Source of the DNA: Strigamia acuminata
Taxonomy: Eukaryota; Arthropoda; Chilopoda; Geophilomorpha; Linotaeniidae
Assembly: GCA_949358305.1 (NCBI GenBank)
Contig: OX442317.1
Location: 1,178,001 to 1,242,000 of the forward strand
DNA length: 64,000 bases
Direction: 5' to 3'
Below the pieces are notes generated by a model that was not told the DNA's origin, ran no database searches, and worked only from the letters and a program-made list of their open reading frames with translations. Position numbers and translations under genes: made by a program. Of this stretch, positions 1 through 13,046 are shown piece by piece; the stretch's first letter is position 1, and every line of letters starts with the position of its first letter.

Positions 1-54
1 CTAAGTTAAATAGATTTAATCGAAACTAGAAGTGATTTATTAATTGTGTGGTAC

Positions 55-271
55 CTGAGTCATCGAGATCGGTGAACAGTGATATTTGTTGCCAGTGCAC
101 ATGAGCAACAAATTTGAGTACCACATCCATGGTAGGTTTGTCGGCTAAGCTTAGCACTGGCTTCATACTTTCTGACTCTGCGTTTGCAAGATTTATATTT
201 GGAATCCACAGAAGATGATTCAATAGAATTAGACGTATAATTAGTAATCCGTAATTCTGCGAAATGGCCAT
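55..271 (-). CDS. IR gene 1, exon 1 only (cut by window edge)
   Basis: This is the first exon of a divergent ionotropic receptor gene whose other exons lie off the left edge. The ATG is at 271-269. A hydrophobic leader follows (LLIIRLILLNHLLWIP), and the exon runs to a GT donor at 54-53 in phase 1. That is the same boundary and phase as exon 1 of every complete copy in the window. The conserved FxxHxxWxxISLFTD block near its end aligns with the other first exons, most closely with the genes starting at 9655 and 34242. A membrane receptor role is inferred from the family; only the signal peptide region is visible here. Confidence 0.75.
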
Positions 272-1346
272 TTGAGTTATTTATACGATAAAATTCCTGG
301 CTGCCACTTAAAACTAAGTAAAATGTAAAAATACGAGTGTGCTCGTCGTATTTACGTTTATTTACGTTTCTATTTTATTATTTTTTAAAGTTACATTGAC
401 TTACCAAGTGCAGAGCAGTGTGTATTTGATGTTGACAAGATTGCTCGAATGTTCGTTGTGAGGGTGGCGACAACTAAATAGTTACCTCCGTGTATGAAAC
501 GTGGTATTTACCAGTTTTTAACTTTTATTGGCTAGCCCAGTGAAGTATTGAATTGTTTTTGGGCGTGGCATCATTGTTGCGTAATGTTTTCTTCGGTCAA
601 TTTATTTTAAATTCGATTTTGGCGTTTAGTGTTTCTGGTGAATTAACTAAGTTAGATTGGGTTAAAATCAAAACGTTTTATTGAAATATAATCACGATTT
701 CTATTCTAACTGTAATGAACTCCTTATTACATATCGAACTAGGGTGTGCCTATTCTTCATGGCATGGTGAACTTGGAGGGCTAAAGAACCCCAAGAACAA
801 GACAAAGGTCTTTACGCTTGCAATTTTGGATATAAAGTGATTTATTCGAGAAAGAGAGTGAGGTTGCTAAGCAAAGATGTAATGGTGTAATCTAACAATT
901 GTTTAGTTGTAAGAAGAAATGGTGACTGCAGGCATTTCTTCTTTTCTACAGCAACACTTACCCATCATCCCCCCATTACCGATTGTCAGACATTGCTAGC
1001 GATCATCACAATTTTCTCTAGACATATCACGAGTCAATTAGTGCCCAATTTCTATCACATCAAAAAAACCAGTTAAGGTGAGGTTGGCGAAAAAAAACAA
1101 AAATACGCGATGATGATGTGCGATGATTGCTAGAAATGTCTGACGATCGATAATTTCGCTGTAGAAAAAAATATATGCTGACTGCAGACGCAACACTAAC
1201 TATTGTATAATACTAGTTTTGTGAAAACAAAATAAACGCTTAAATATGTTATCGAGTTGCAACTGATATTTTTATGTTCATCGATTAATTTATGGATTGA
1301 ATAATGAATGAAGTTTTAAATAACTTAAATGTGACCAAATGTGACT
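272..1346. other. Intergenic region between IR genes 1 and 2
   Basis: No coding exon was recognised. The region holds the 5' flank of IR gene 1 and the 3' flank of gene 2. It also contains an imperfect foldback at about 926-1187, listed separately. A weak relative of the array motif (AATAAACGCTT, two mismatches) lies near 1230, too degenerate to count. Confidence 0.5.
926..1187. repeat. Imperfect inverted repeat, MITE-like foldback
   Basis: The left arm starts CTGCAG at 926 and contains TTTTCTACAGC and GTCAGACATTGCTAGCGATC. The right arm (about 1105-1187) reads back as the complement (GATTGCTAGAAATGTCTGAC, GCTGTAG) and ends CTGCAG at 1187. Arms of about 85 nt flank a loop of roughly 90 nt. 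It is probably a small non-autonomous DNA transposon or foldback element. No clear target duplication was seen, so the ends are approximate. Confidence 0.5.
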
Positions 1347-3805
1347 TTAATCAAGTTCATCTTTAAATGCACATTCTAAAATAAAAATAAACAGCGACAA
1401 GACGATGCCGGATGCAAGAAATATAAAAGCTGCATAAGTGAGTCTTAAATCTACAGCTGACAGCTGCTGTTGGGCTTCCTCTAAGGCATCACATTTGGGC
1501 CTATGTAGTACTTCGGCTACAGGAAATATCTTTTGCAAAATGCCTGCAGACTTGGCTAGGCATACACTAAGTTAAATAAGTTGATTAATTACCCTGCGCA
1601 TATTATTGCTCAAACCACACACTTACAATCGAGAAAATGTTTCCGTGTATTGAGAATGTTTTGTTAGGAATATTCCGACGTTTTCTGGAGTAAATTTTTC
1701 TGGCAAAACACGAAGGCGACAATCCACACCACCTATTAGTTCGTCAGCAAAAAGGCCGGCGTAACTGGTTCCATTGGGACCCAAAAGTAATATTCTTGTG
1801 GTTGCTGGTACCGATTGATGCATACCCAACTCTTGTATTTTTTTGAAGATGCCGTAGCGGGATTTCTGAAAGACAAAATTCAACCAAAAGATTTCGGATA
1901 GTTGGTTTTGTGCAATCGTATCAGTGTACCAGGACAGATCGTTCCAGTGGGGTGTTTTTGATTGTCAGAATTTTGAATCCTCCTGCTTGTATAAGATCTT
2001 CCATGCTTTTGTAAGGAAAAATTGATTTATTGGCTGAGAAAGATGCAATAAGTACACTGTTGTAGTAGGTTGTAATAAACAGAAGAAAAAGCATTATGAC
2101 AATGCTGGTTATTTTTTTCGAAGTGCTCGAAGATTCAACATAATTTAATCCTGTAATTTGAAATTTGATAATTGTATAAAAACTACTTGTATAAAAAGGA
2201 CTCTTACCTTGAGATGGGTAGAGTGAGAGAAATTCATGAAAAAAGTTATTAATCCAGTGGTAGTATTTATTGCTATCGCTTTGTTTATTGCGTTTGGCGA
2301 CGTATTGAAGGTAACCTGTTGTGAAGAAAGATAAAACCGCAAAGAGGAGAACAATGGCTAAAATGACGTTCCAAAGTAATGTCGTGTAAGGCTTAAAGAA
2401 TGCAGAACCAATGAAATTTGATTCATCGTAGTTTAAGTCACTTCTCATCACAAGTACCATTCTTGATATGAGTACATATGGTGTTTTATCCATGTCGTAA
2501 AAATAATAGGGATCAATTTTTGTCATCATTCCAATCATATCACTTTTCTGAAATAAAATTAAAATTTACATTTTCAATAATTTATTGAAGATGATATGGA
2601 ATGTTTACTCAAACTAAGTAGCGTGGTAACAAACTACAGAAAGTACTTGTATACTTTTACCTTCTCTTTTAGGTGCACAAACATGCCAACCACTACCGCT
2701 CTTGTTTTTTCCTTTTCCGAATTATTTTTTGTTGATAATATAATGTATGATGCACTGGAAAATCCAACATTTAAATGAAGAGAAGGAAAGAACACTGAAA
2801 GAGTAAATGGTTTACTTGTAGCCCAAGAAACTTGACAGCATTTGAAGGAGGTTATATCTTTTTCCAGTTATATGTGTGGTGTTATTTCCTCGGATAATTT
2901 CCAGCATTGGAAAACACTATTGAAATTTTATTCAAAGTTGTGATTGGATGAGTTTTAAGTTGTAACCATACCCTTGCTAATGAGATTTTTAGAGTGAATC
3001 CTATTAAGACTTTACTGCTGTACACTTGGTTGTACCATTGGGTTTGTAATGTGGCTGTTTCGATTTGACCAAGTATTCTACTTTCATAGGAATTTTGAGA
3101 ATCGCGAATTATTTGACTTATTACCCAAAGCTGACGAAACACATTAGCTATTAATGATGAATTAATGAAACATCGAACTTAGCTTACTCGTTCTGCATCT
3201 GTGTATTGAAGAGTGTACACATGACTGTCAACTCTGATGTCAGCACTGATAAATTGAAAATCCTGCAAATAGTGGTCTGCATCGTCGTAAATAAATAACC
3301 ATTTGTTTTGTTTGCGGAATGCCACTTCATATGGATTCTAAATGATGAATAATACTAGCAATGCATTCTAAACTAATATAAAAAGTCTTATTACTTGAAA
3401 TAATGACTGCACGCATGAAGGTCTACACCATACGGCAACATTGTATGCACTTCTGTTGCTTAGATGTAGCGAGTAATTATTATGTAATGGTATTTTGATT
3501 ACATTATTGAAAATGTCAGACATTGACAATAGTCGGCTGATAGCTATTAGATCTAAATTGTTGGTAAAATTTTTCCAGTTATTTACAGTTTAGATTTTCT
3601 TCACTTTGTTACCTGTTTGAAGATTGGTAATGAATAATATTTTTTTCCAGATCATGTGCTTTGTAAATTTGATCAATGCATCTATTGTTGGCAAACCTTC
3701 AGATGTCTTAGTTAGAGCTCCATCCGCGGGATTAAGAATTAAATAAGGATGAAGCAATAGAAATAAAAGTGCTATTGCTAATTTATCGTCACATAAATTC
3801 AACAT
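1347..3805 (-). CDS. Divergent ionotropic receptor (IR gene 2), 10 exons, about 624 aa
   Basis: Predicted ligand-gated cation channel of the iGluR/IR superfamily, probably chemosensory. Exons in transcript order: 3613-3805, 3395-3552, 3188-3337, 2972-3130, 2816-2916, 2661-2754, 2208-2547, 1930-2150, 1627-1865, 1347-1566. All junctions are GT-AG and the sum is 1875 nt with phase kept. The signal peptide is in exon 1. The WCRPSC signature is in exon 2. M1 is at about residues 342-362, the pore loop EFLSLYPSQG at 388-398, M2 with the SANKSIFPY motif at about 412-445, and M3 at about 590-617 just before a short tail. The canonical glutamate-binding Arg of S1 is not obvious, as in many divergent IRs. 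The ligand is unknown. The nearest copy is the gene at 4291-6763. Confidence 0.85.
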
Positions 3806-3944
3806 TTTTGTTATTCTTATGTTAAGACGTTAATTCTTTTTCTTCAAACTAAATAGTTGATTAAAATTTCCAGACCTAACTATTTACTCCATTGGAATAA
3901 CGTGTGATTCGATAGTTCAACCGACCATCAAATTGGTTCGTGGG

Positions 3945-4021
3945 TGTTTGTTTACAATGGTATTTATGTACAAACAGAAATGTTAAAATACTAGTTGCTT
4001 GTGACAAGTAAATAAGCACTT
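3945..4021 (-). promoter_or_regulatory. Putative promoter module: forkhead-like site plus AATAAGCACTT
   Basis: TGTTTGTTTACA lies at 3945-3956 and AATAAGCACTT at 4011-4021, preceded by GTGACAAG. The module is 140-216 bp upstream of the IR gene 2 ATG. The same pair recurs at 6921-7000, 10420-10508 and 20182-20262 with gaps of 54-66 bp. A regulatory role is inferred from recurrence and position only. The rest of 3806-4290 holds nothing else recognisable. Confidence 0.4.
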
Positions 4022-4290
4022 TTCACTTTTGACTTATAAGTTGCTAGTATTCTTTAAATGCATGCCATGTCATTGATTAGAGTAGAATGATTGTAATTTA
4101 ATGTGTCGCAACTGTGGCTGTTATTTATCCTGTCCATTGCATCAAATTGATTAAAATAAGTGAGTGTTGATAACACGCAACCGTATAAGCATACAGTTGG
4201 TGTTAAACCTATCCCAATCTACGCAACATTGAAAAGTACATGAATTTTTGAAATAAAAGACACCAATGAATAAGGGTGACAAATGTGACT

Positions 4291-6763
4291 TTAATTGAGT
4301 CTATTTTTAAATGTACATTCAAAAGCAAGAATCAACAGTGACAAGATAATGCCAAATACAAGAAATATAAATGCTGCGTAAGTGAGTTTTAAATCCACAG
4401 CTGACAGCTCCTTTTGGGCTTCTTCTAAGGCATCACATTCGGGTCTAACGAGCATTTCAGCCACGCGAAAAACCTTTTTCAAAATGCCTGCAGATTTGGC
4501 TAGACATACGCTAAATTAAAACCAAAAATGATTCGTCGTTTTTTGCATATCTTTGACAAAAATCTTATGCTTACAAACGAGAAAATGTTTCCGTGTATTG
4601 AGAATGTTTTGTTAAGAATATTCCGATATTCTGTGGATCAAATCTTTCTTCCAATATGCGAAAGCGACAATCCAAACCACCTGCTTGCTCGTCAGAAAAA
4701 AGAGAAGCGTATCTGCTTCCATTGGCACCCAGAAGTAAAGTTCTTGGAGTGAAATCCACCGATTGATGCTTGCCTAAATCTTTCATTTTTTTGAAGATGC
4801 CATACTGGGAGTTCTGTAAGAAGAAAAAATTCAATATAATGATTTGTGAATAACGTTAGTTTTGTGCAATGGTATGAGTGGACCAGGACAGAACGTTGCA
4901 ACGGGGTGTTTTTGATTGATAAAATTGTGAATCCTTCTGCTTGTATAAGATCTTGCAAGCTTTTGAAAGGAAAGATTGATTTGTTGGCTGAGAAAGATGC
5001 AGTGAGTACACTGTTGTAGTAAGTTGTAATAAACAGAAGAAAAAGCATTATAACCATAGTCATTATTTTTTTCGATGTGCTTGGAGATTGAACATAATTT
5101 AATCCTGGAATTGAATTTGAAATTTGTTAATTGTACAATGAATAGTATCAACTTTTGTTGTCTGAAAGGCTAATACCTTGCGATGGATAAAGTGAGAGGA
5201 ATTCATGAAAAAAGTTGTTGATCCATTGGTAGAATTTCTTATAATCGCTTTGTTGTTTGCATTTGGTGACGTATTGAAGGTAAACTGTTATGAAAAAAGA
5301 TAAAATCGCAAAGAGAAGAACAATGGCTAAAATGACATTCCAAAGTAATGTTGTGTAAGGTTTAAAGAATGCAGAGTCGATGAAATTTGATGCGTCGTAG
5401 TTTAGATCACTTCTCATTATAAGTGCCCATCCTGCTAGGGTTACGTACGGTGTAATATCCATATCATAAAAATAGGAGGGATCAATTTTTGTCATCGAGC
5501 CCATCATATCACTTTTCTGGAATAAAATTAAAGTGAAGTTTCCAGAGTATCAACAACAAAATCCTGAATCAATATCACCACCGAAGGTGATTTCGATTTG
5601 ATTGTTCGCACAGAATTACAAATTACCTTCTCTTTTAGGTGCATAAACATACCATACACAACTGCTTTTGTTTTGTTTGGTTGCGGGTCGCCGTTCTTTG
5701 ATAGTACAATGTACGATGCACTGGAAAATTCAAAATTAAAATAAACAGACGACAACAATATTTTAAGAGTAGATATGATTTACTTATAACCCAAGAAATG
5801 TGAGAGTATTTGTAGTAGGTCATATCGATTTCCTGATGCATATGTGATGTTGTTTTTTACGATCACTTCCAACACTGGAAACAACTATTGAAATTTTATT
5901 AATGTGTGATTGAACAAAATTTTTAGGTGCAACCATACCCTTGCTAATGTAATTTTCAGGGTGAATCCTATTAAGACTTTACTGCTGTACACTTGGTTGT
6001 ACCATTGGGTTTGTAATGTGGCTGCTTCGACTTGACCAAGTATTCTACTTTCATAGGAATTTGGAGAATCGCGAATCATTTGACTTATTACCCAAAGCTG
6101 ACGGAACACATTAGCTATTAATGATGAATTAATGAAACATCGAACTTAGCTTACTCGTCCTGTCTTTGTGTATTGAAGAGTGTACACATGACTGTCAACT
6201 CTGATGTCGGCACTAATAAATTGCAAATCTTGCAAATAGTGGTCTGCATCGTCGTAAATAAATAACCATTTGTTTTGTTTGCGGAATGCCACTTCGGGTG
6301 GATTCTAAATGATGAATAATACTAGCAATGCATTCTAAACGAATACAAATAGTCTTATTACTTGAAATAATGCCTGCACGCATGATGGTCTACACCATAC
6401 GGCAACATTGTATGCACTTCTGTTGCTTAGATGTAACGAGTAATTATTATGTAATGGCATTTTGATTACATTATTAAAAATGTCAGTCATTGACAATAGT
6501 CGGCTGATAACTGTTAGATCTAAATTGGTGGAAGAAATTTTTCATTTATTTACAGGGCTTTTTTTCACTTTGTTACCTGTTTGAACGTTGGTAATAAATA
6601 ATATTTTTTTCCAGATCATGTGCTCTGTAAATTTAATCAATGCATTTATTGTTGGCAAATTTCCTGATGTCTTAGTTAGAGCTTCATCCGCGTGATTAAG
6701 AATTGCACAAGGGTGAAGCAATAGAAGCACTATTGCTAATTTGTAGCCCGAGAAAATTTTCAT
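4291..6763 (-). CDS. Divergent ionotropic receptor (IR gene 3), 10 exons, about 622 aa
   Basis: Same family and architecture as the gene at 1347-3805. Exons: 6577-6763, 6362-6519, 6155-6304, 5939-6097, 5784-5884, 5627-5720, 5177-5516, 4884-5104, 4575-4813, 4291-4510 (1869 nt). The start is the ATG at 6763 (MKIFSGYK); the frame stays open upstream only to a TTG, so the ATG is preferred. Exon 7 carries M1 and the pore loop (SLYPSQG), exon 8 the M2 LTASFSANKSIFPF motif, exon 10 M3. The exon 8 donor is GTCCAC instead of the usual GTAxxx, a weak but legal GT donor. Exons 2-4 are very close to gene 2, pointing to a recent tandem duplication or gene conversion. Confidence 0.85.
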
Positions 6764-6920
6764 TTTTGTAAAAAGATATTTCTTATTTGTTGTTTTCAAC
6801 CATGAAAAGTATTCTTTCAATGAACTATGTGTGCAAGGGCCACGCCGAATGAAACCGAGATGACTAGCTGTCTAGAATTTAACCTGATAGAATTGAAATA
6901 ATCATTAAACTGGTTCTGGG

Positions 6921-7000
6921 TGTTTGTTTACAAGGGCACTTAGGGATTAATACAGTTGGGATAACTACTGTAGTTATTTGTGACAAGAAAATAAGTACTT
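6921..7000 (-). promoter_or_regulatory. Putative promoter module of IR gene 3
   Basis: TGTTTGTTTACA is at 6921-6932 and AATAAGTACTT (one change from the array consensus) at 6990-7000, again preceded by TGACAAG. It sits 158-237 bp upstream of the ATG at 6763. The remaining intergenic DNA (6764-7123) shows nothing else. Function is inferred. Confidence 0.35.
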
Positions 7001-7123
7001 GTCATTTTTGGACAAAAATTGGTGGTTTCCGTTAAATACATGTTATGCCATAGATTAAAGTAGAGGTAGTAGACTGATATATGGTTACGACAATTATTTT
7101 GTAATTTAATATGTTGCAATACA

Positions 7124-9655
7124 TCAACAAAAAAATGTGGTTGAAAAATTATTGATTAGAGTTTTTTCACTATCGAGTGCAAGTTCTAAAAGAAAAACAC
7201 ATAATGAAGAAATTATGCCAAATGCAAGAAATGTGAATGCTGCATAAGTCAGTTTTAAATCCACGGTTGACAATGTATGTTTCGCTTCTTCTAAGGCATC
7301 GCATTGATGCCGGGCAACTACTTTAGCTGTAGGAAATAGTTTGTGCAGTATGCCTGATGATCTGGCACGAATTACACTAAATTGGAGAAAATGCTGATTA
7401 TGTATGATCGAAAACTATTGCACATTTCTACTTTTGTGCATACAATTGAGAAATGATCTCTGTGTATTGCGAATGTTTTGTTAAGACTATCCCTATGATG
7501 GTTGGGCTGAATTGCTCTTTCAAGATATGAATGTCGCAATCCAAAACTCGTGATACTGCATCTGGGAAAACTGCAGCATACTTGCTTCCATTGCAACTCT
7601 TGAGAACATTTGGGACCGATTGTTTTGCGGATTCATGCAGTTTTAAATCCATCATTTTTTTAAACAGTCCGTACTTTGAATTCTAAAAAATGATAAAATT
7701 TCATTATTCTCGTGTAATGCTAATGAGTGTAAATTGTAGTAAAATGGTTTGTTTTTTAAATCGGGTACCATGATGGTACGTTCCAGCGGGCCATTTTTGA
7801 CAGTCAGAATTTTGAATCGACCGTCGTTTACAATATCTTCGAGGCTGTTGAATGGGAAAATCGATTTGTTTGCTGAAAAAGAAGCAGTTAGGACACTGGT
7901 GTAATATGTCGTGATGAACAGAAGAAAAAGTAATGTGACAACATTCATTATTTTTTTCGATGTGTTTGAAGATCCAATGTAGTTTAAACCTAAATATTAT
8001 CATTAATAAAGTGAAAAATTCTCGAAGCGTTTATTTTTGTGTATTCACCTTGCGATGGATAAAGTGAGAGAAATTCGTTAAAAAAATTATTCATCCGACG
8101 GTAGATGTAATTTCGTTGATTGTTGGGATGTTTGGGACCGTACAAATATTGAAGATAAGCTGAAGTGAAAAAGGAGAGAAGAGCAAAAAGCAGAACAATA
8201 GCTAAAATAACTTGCCAAAGTAATGGCGTGTAAGGTTTGAAGAAAGCCGAATGTACAAAATCAGATTCGTCATAGTTTAATTCACTTCTCATTAACACCA
8301 CCATTCTTGTTATCAAAACATATGGTGTTATATCTATGTCATCAAAGTAATTTGTATTGACTTTTGTCATCAGTCCAATCATATCACTTTTCTGAAAGAG
8401 ATAAATGATTTATGATTAATGGTGCTGAAACTGAAGTCTTCTGTGAGTCAAACAATTACATTCTCTTTTAGATGTACAAACATGTCAACCACAGCTACTT
8501 TTCCTTTTTCTTCCGATGTGTTCGTTGTTGTTGCTAGTACAATGTATGATGCACTAAATTAAAACTCAAATAAACATGTGAACAAAGCAAGACAAGAGTT
8601 AATGGTTTACTTGTAACCCAAGTAAGTTGATAGCATTTGCAGGAATTTGTATCTCCCGCCCTTTACTTGTACGGTGTTATCTTTTACTGTAACTTCCATC
8701 ATTCCAGAAATCTATAGAAAATGATTAGATCTGTTGGAATCGTTCTAATATTTGTTCTTACCGTACCGTACTTAATGTTATTCTCAGAGTAAATCCACTT
8801 AAGACTTTACGATTTGTCAGTTTGCTATACCAATAATTTTGTAATGTGGCTGCATCAATTTTACCGACTGTACTTGTGTCGTATGAATTGGAAGAATTGC
8901 GAATAAGTTGACTTATTATCCAAAACTAAAATCAATTGGGTATAATGTCAATATCAATGAAAAATTAATCAAATTTTTGCTTTACTTGTTCTTTGTTTGT
9001 ATGTTGAATTATGTAAACATTACTGTCAACTCGGATACGGGTGCTTATATACCGTAGGTCGTCTTTCAAATACGTGTCGGCGTTTTCGTATACAAATACC
9101 CATTTGTGTTGTATGTGAAAGGCATCAAACTGATTCTAATTGACTAAGAGGCTTAGTAATAATACGCCTTAAAAAAATATAACGGTGACCTAGTTACTTG
9201 TAATAATGGCTGGAGACACAAGGTTCTGCACCAGACAACAACATTGTTTCCAAATTTATTGTTTAAGTATTTTGGAATTTCTAGTGAAAGGTTATTGTGC
9301 AGCCTTTTGAAAATATTGTGGAAAATGCCCGAGTTGGACAGTATTTGATTGATAGCAGTTAATTCTAAATTATTTGGATTTATTGAATTACATGGACACT
9401 CAAAGTAATTTCATAACTGTTACTATCTGTGTCTTCAACATCGGTGAACAGTGATATTCGTTTCCATTGCATGTGATTAAAAAATTTGATTAGTACATCC
9501 ATAGTACATTTGTTTGCTAAGCTTAGCACCGGTTTCTTAATTTCTGACTGCGTATTTGCGACATTATCTGCAAGAATCTTAGTTGGGATCCACGGTGGAA
9601 GAACCAATAGAAATAGATGTATAATTGATAATCCGTAATTCCGAGGAATAGCCAT
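7124..9655 (-). CDS. Divergent ionotropic receptor (IR gene 4), 10 exons, about 652 aa, extended C-terminus
   Basis: Exons: 9424-9655, 9198-9364, 8986-9135, 8767-8925, 8611-8711, 8460-8553, 8049-8391, 7769-7989, 7444-7682, 7124-7376 (1959 nt). The ATG at 9655 starts MAIPRNYG, followed by a hydrophobic leader. Exon 2 has WCRTLC, exon 7 M1 plus SLYPSQG, exon 8 SVLTASFSANKSIFPF, exon 10 M3. Exon 10 is 39 nt longer than in the gene 5-9 group. The stop codon found there is lost, and translation continues into sequence that is 3' UTR in genes 5 and 6, ending at TGA 7126-7124. The exon 6 donor is AAT|GTAATT. The N-terminus resembles IR genes 1 and 10, the channel part resembles genes 7 and 9, so it may be a mosaic. 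Confidence 0.82.
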
Positions 9656-10619
9656 TTGAGATGGTTTTATACGATGTAATACTTGGTACCCACTTGAAAC
9701 TAAATAAAATGTAAAAATAATTACAAGAAATAAATATTTGTGTATGTAAACTCCTATGATAGCTGTTGGAGCTATTGTTCGAAATACCAAAACTATTAGG
9801 CGTTCTGCCTAAATTCCATGTATGCTAAATAACAGAATAAATCATTGCTGCCTCTTTTAATTTTTCACGCAAGCACATGTATCCAATTCTTGTCTGAATT
9901 TAATCCAGAATACAACGAATCCACAAATAATCATAACAGTATTTAAATTTATGCATTTGACACTATTTCATTAATTTTTTGAAAGTTCCAGTGACTTACC
10001 ATATGCAAAAGCAATGCCTGGTTTATCTGATGTTCACAAGTTTATTTCAATGTTTATATGTGGGAGATGACAGGAGTAAACATGTATAAAACTAGTATTG
10101 GTCAGATTTTAACTGTCATTGTTGTAGCCAAGCAACGAAAGTCATTAGTTATTTATACATTTATTTATTTAAACACTTTGAGAGGGAGTACATTATCGTT
10201 ATTACTATTTGTACATGTGAGCTTGTTGCAATTCATACATATTTTAGATATCATATTTTATAATAAAAAAAAGATTCAACAAACTACATGCAAAGGCTGA
10301 ACAGCGTGCAAACGAAGTGACAACAATTTAATAAAAATTTCCAGTGCTATCTAAATATATATTTCATTGGATTAAAAGTTTGTTCGGTTGTACAATCGAC
10401 CACTAAACTCGTTCTAGGATGTTTGTTTACAATGGCATTTAGAATGAATAGAATTGCAACAACAACAAAGTAGTCTTTTTGACTAGACAAATAAATAAAT
10501 AAGCACTTGTGGATGATGTGATGTGATACGTTGGACTGATGGTTAGGAAACTTTTGTTGTAATAGAATGTGTGGCAATATATCAACAAAAAATGTGGTTG
10601 AAAACAAATTGATCAAACC
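9656..10619. other. Intergenic region between IR genes 4 and 5
   Basis: No coding exon was recognised. Sequence next to IR gene 4 resembles the 5' flank of IR gene 10 (near 34243-34390). The part next to IR gene 5 resembles the flank at 20150-20400. A copy of the forkhead-like plus AATAAGCACTT module lies at 10420-10508, here 765-853 bp from the gene 4 ATG and 112-200 bp beyond the gene 5 stop. Confidence 0.5.
10420..10508 (-). promoter_or_regulatory. Forkhead-like plus AATAAGCACTT module
   Basis: TGTTTGTTTACA at 10420-10431 and AATAAGCACTT at 10498-10508. Same pair and spacing class as upstream of IR genes 2 and 3, but further from a start codon, so its target gene is unclear. Confidence 0.3.
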
Positions 10620-13046
10620 TTAATAATTTCCAAGTGCAAATTCTAAAAGCAAAACACAAAATGAAATAATTGTACTAAATACAAGAAATACAAAGGCTGC
10701 ATTTGTGAGTCTTAAATCCACAGCCAACAGCTTTTGCTCGGTTGTAGCTAAACGAACACATTCCGGTCGAGCAAGGACTTCAGCAGCGGGAAATACTTTT
10801 TGCAACACGCCTGACGATCTGGCAAGAATTATACTACATTGGGCAGAACATTGTGGTGAATTTTTATTAGAAATTTATTTTTGGGCATGTACTTACAATC
10901 GATAAAACGTTTCGGTATACTGTGAATATTTGCTAAGAAACATTGGTATAGTAGTTGAACCGAATTCCTCTTCCAAGATATGAACGGCGCAATTTAATGA
11001 ACCCGCTATTTCATCGGGAAATAATGCGGCATACTTGCTTCCATTGTGGCCTAATAGTACATCTACTGTCTGGTCAAGCATGCTCACGTGCATGTTTAAA
11101 TCTCGCATTTTTTTCAAAAGACCGAACTTAGAACTCTGGAAAAGTACAATTGCAAGGAAATGATGTTGTGCACGAATAATTCAGTGCTTTCTTAAATTAC
11201 CAGAACTGAACGTTCCAAAGGTGTTTTGCCGATTGTCATAATTTTGAATCGACCATCGTTGATTAGATCTTCTAGATTTTTGTAAGGAAAAAGCGATTTG
11301 TTGGCCAAAAAAGATGCAGTGAGTTCACTGTTGTAATATGTCGTAATAAACAGAAGAAAAAGCAAAATGACCGTGTTTATTATTTTTTTTGATGAGTTAG
11401 GTGATTCTTGATAATTTAAACCTAAAAATTGAAACTATCAAGTCTAATGAGTCTGGAATGTTTATTTTTGTAATCTTACCTTGAGATGGATAAAGTGAGA
11501 GAAATTCGCCAAAAAAATTATTAATCCAGTGGTAGATGTAATTTGCCGATAATTTTTTTCCTGGATGTTTGGTTTTATGCAGATGTTGGAAATAAATTGA
11601 AGTGGAAAAAGATAAAGCAGCAAAAAGAACGACGATAGTTAAAATAACTTGCCACAGTAATGGCGAGTAAGGTTTAAAGAAAGCCGAATGCTTGAAATCG
11701 GACTCATCGTAGTTTAAGTCTTTTCTCATTATAAGGACCATTTTTGACAGCGTAACGTACGGTGTTATATCCATTATAGGTAAATAAAAAGAATCCACTT
11801 TAATCATTAGTCCAATCATGTCACTCTTCTAAAAGAATTAGGACGAGGTTAGAGTATCTATAGTAAGCTGATTTAGAGTATTTACCTTTTCTTTTAGGTG
11901 CTCAAACATACCTGTGATGATTGCTCTCGTTCTTTCTGGTCTTGAATCATTTAGTGTTTTTAGTACAATGTAGGATGCACTGGATAATTCAGAATTTAAC
12001 GGTGGAAAAAGTAATTGATATTAATTGAAAATTATACTTATATCCGAGGAATTTTGGCATCATTTGAAGTAAATCCCATCTTGTTCCTCCCGCATATAGT
12101 GTGCCATTTTTGAACCGGTACAGTTCCAACATTGGAAAACACTATTGAAAATTGAATTACTTGTAGTGGACAAGATGTAATTTTTGTTTTTACGATACCC
12201 TGGTTAATGAAATTCTTAGAGTGAATCCTTTTAAGATTTTCCGATTTGCCGGTTTTCTATACCAATATGTTTGTAATGTGCCAACTCCAATTTGACCAAT
12301 TACTATTGCGTCGTATGAGTAGGGAGTATTAAGTGTAAGCTGACTTACAATCCAGTGCTGAAATAAAATAGAAGAAAGTTTATCGTTTATTGTGATAAAT
12401 TATTAGGCTTACTTGACTTTGGTCCTTATATTGTGCTACATAAACATTACTGTCAAGTCGGATCTGCCTACTGACAAATTGTGAATCATTTTCTAGATTG
12501 TTGTCTGTTTTATTTTCGTACATCAACAACCACTTGTTTCGTTTGTAAAACGCATCAAAATCATTCTAAATAGTAAAGAAGGTGCAAGTAATATTTACAC
12601 TTTTTAAAACAAGAACATAAACAGTATTACTTGAAATAATGATTTGACACATGATGGTGCACACCACACGACAGCATTGTATCCATTTCTATTGTTCAAG
12701 TATTGTGGTAGTTCAATAGAATGGTTATTATACGATAATGGTATTTTGTAAATCTTATTGAAAATGCCTGATGATGACAGCAGTTGATTGATAGCAATTA
12801 AATCTGAAGACAAATGCATTAATTTAGAGTTTAAACCTTGCCATCGATTCTACTTGTTTCGACATTGGTGATGAATAATATTTTTTTCCATTTCATGTGA
12901 TCAACAAATTTGAGCAAATATTCTATTGAAGGCTCACTTTCTGAAATCTTATTCTTAGTCTCACCGGAGTGATTTGTATTTGGAATTAGAGAAGCAAATA
13001 GAAATAAATGCAAGACTGCTAATTTTGATGTGCAAGTAATGGTCAT
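10620..13046 (-). CDS. Divergent ionotropic receptor (IR gene 5), 10 exons, about 632 aa
   Basis: Exons: 12854-13046, 12631-12803, 12413-12565, 12199-12357, 12038-12141, 11886-11979, 11480-11828, 11201-11421, 10897-11135, 10620-10833 (1899 nt). The ATG at 13046 starts MTITCTSK and the signal peptide. Exon 2 carries WCAPSC. Exon 7 carries M1 (LLWQVILTIVVLFAALSF) and the SLYPSQG pore end. In exon 8 the M2 motif is SELTASFLANKSLFPY, with Glu and Leu where most copies have Val and Ser. Exon 8 has no internal Met and was traced by homology to its neighbours. The closest copy is the gene at 20404-22862, which shares the SELxASFLANK variant, M1 and flanks. Confidence 0.85.

Noticed and set aside
1897-5151. 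Extra overlapping ORFs in IR genes 2 and 3 (for example 2145-2354, 4528-4752, 4831-5151)
   Set aside because: Antisense or shifted frames and intron read-through of real IR exons.
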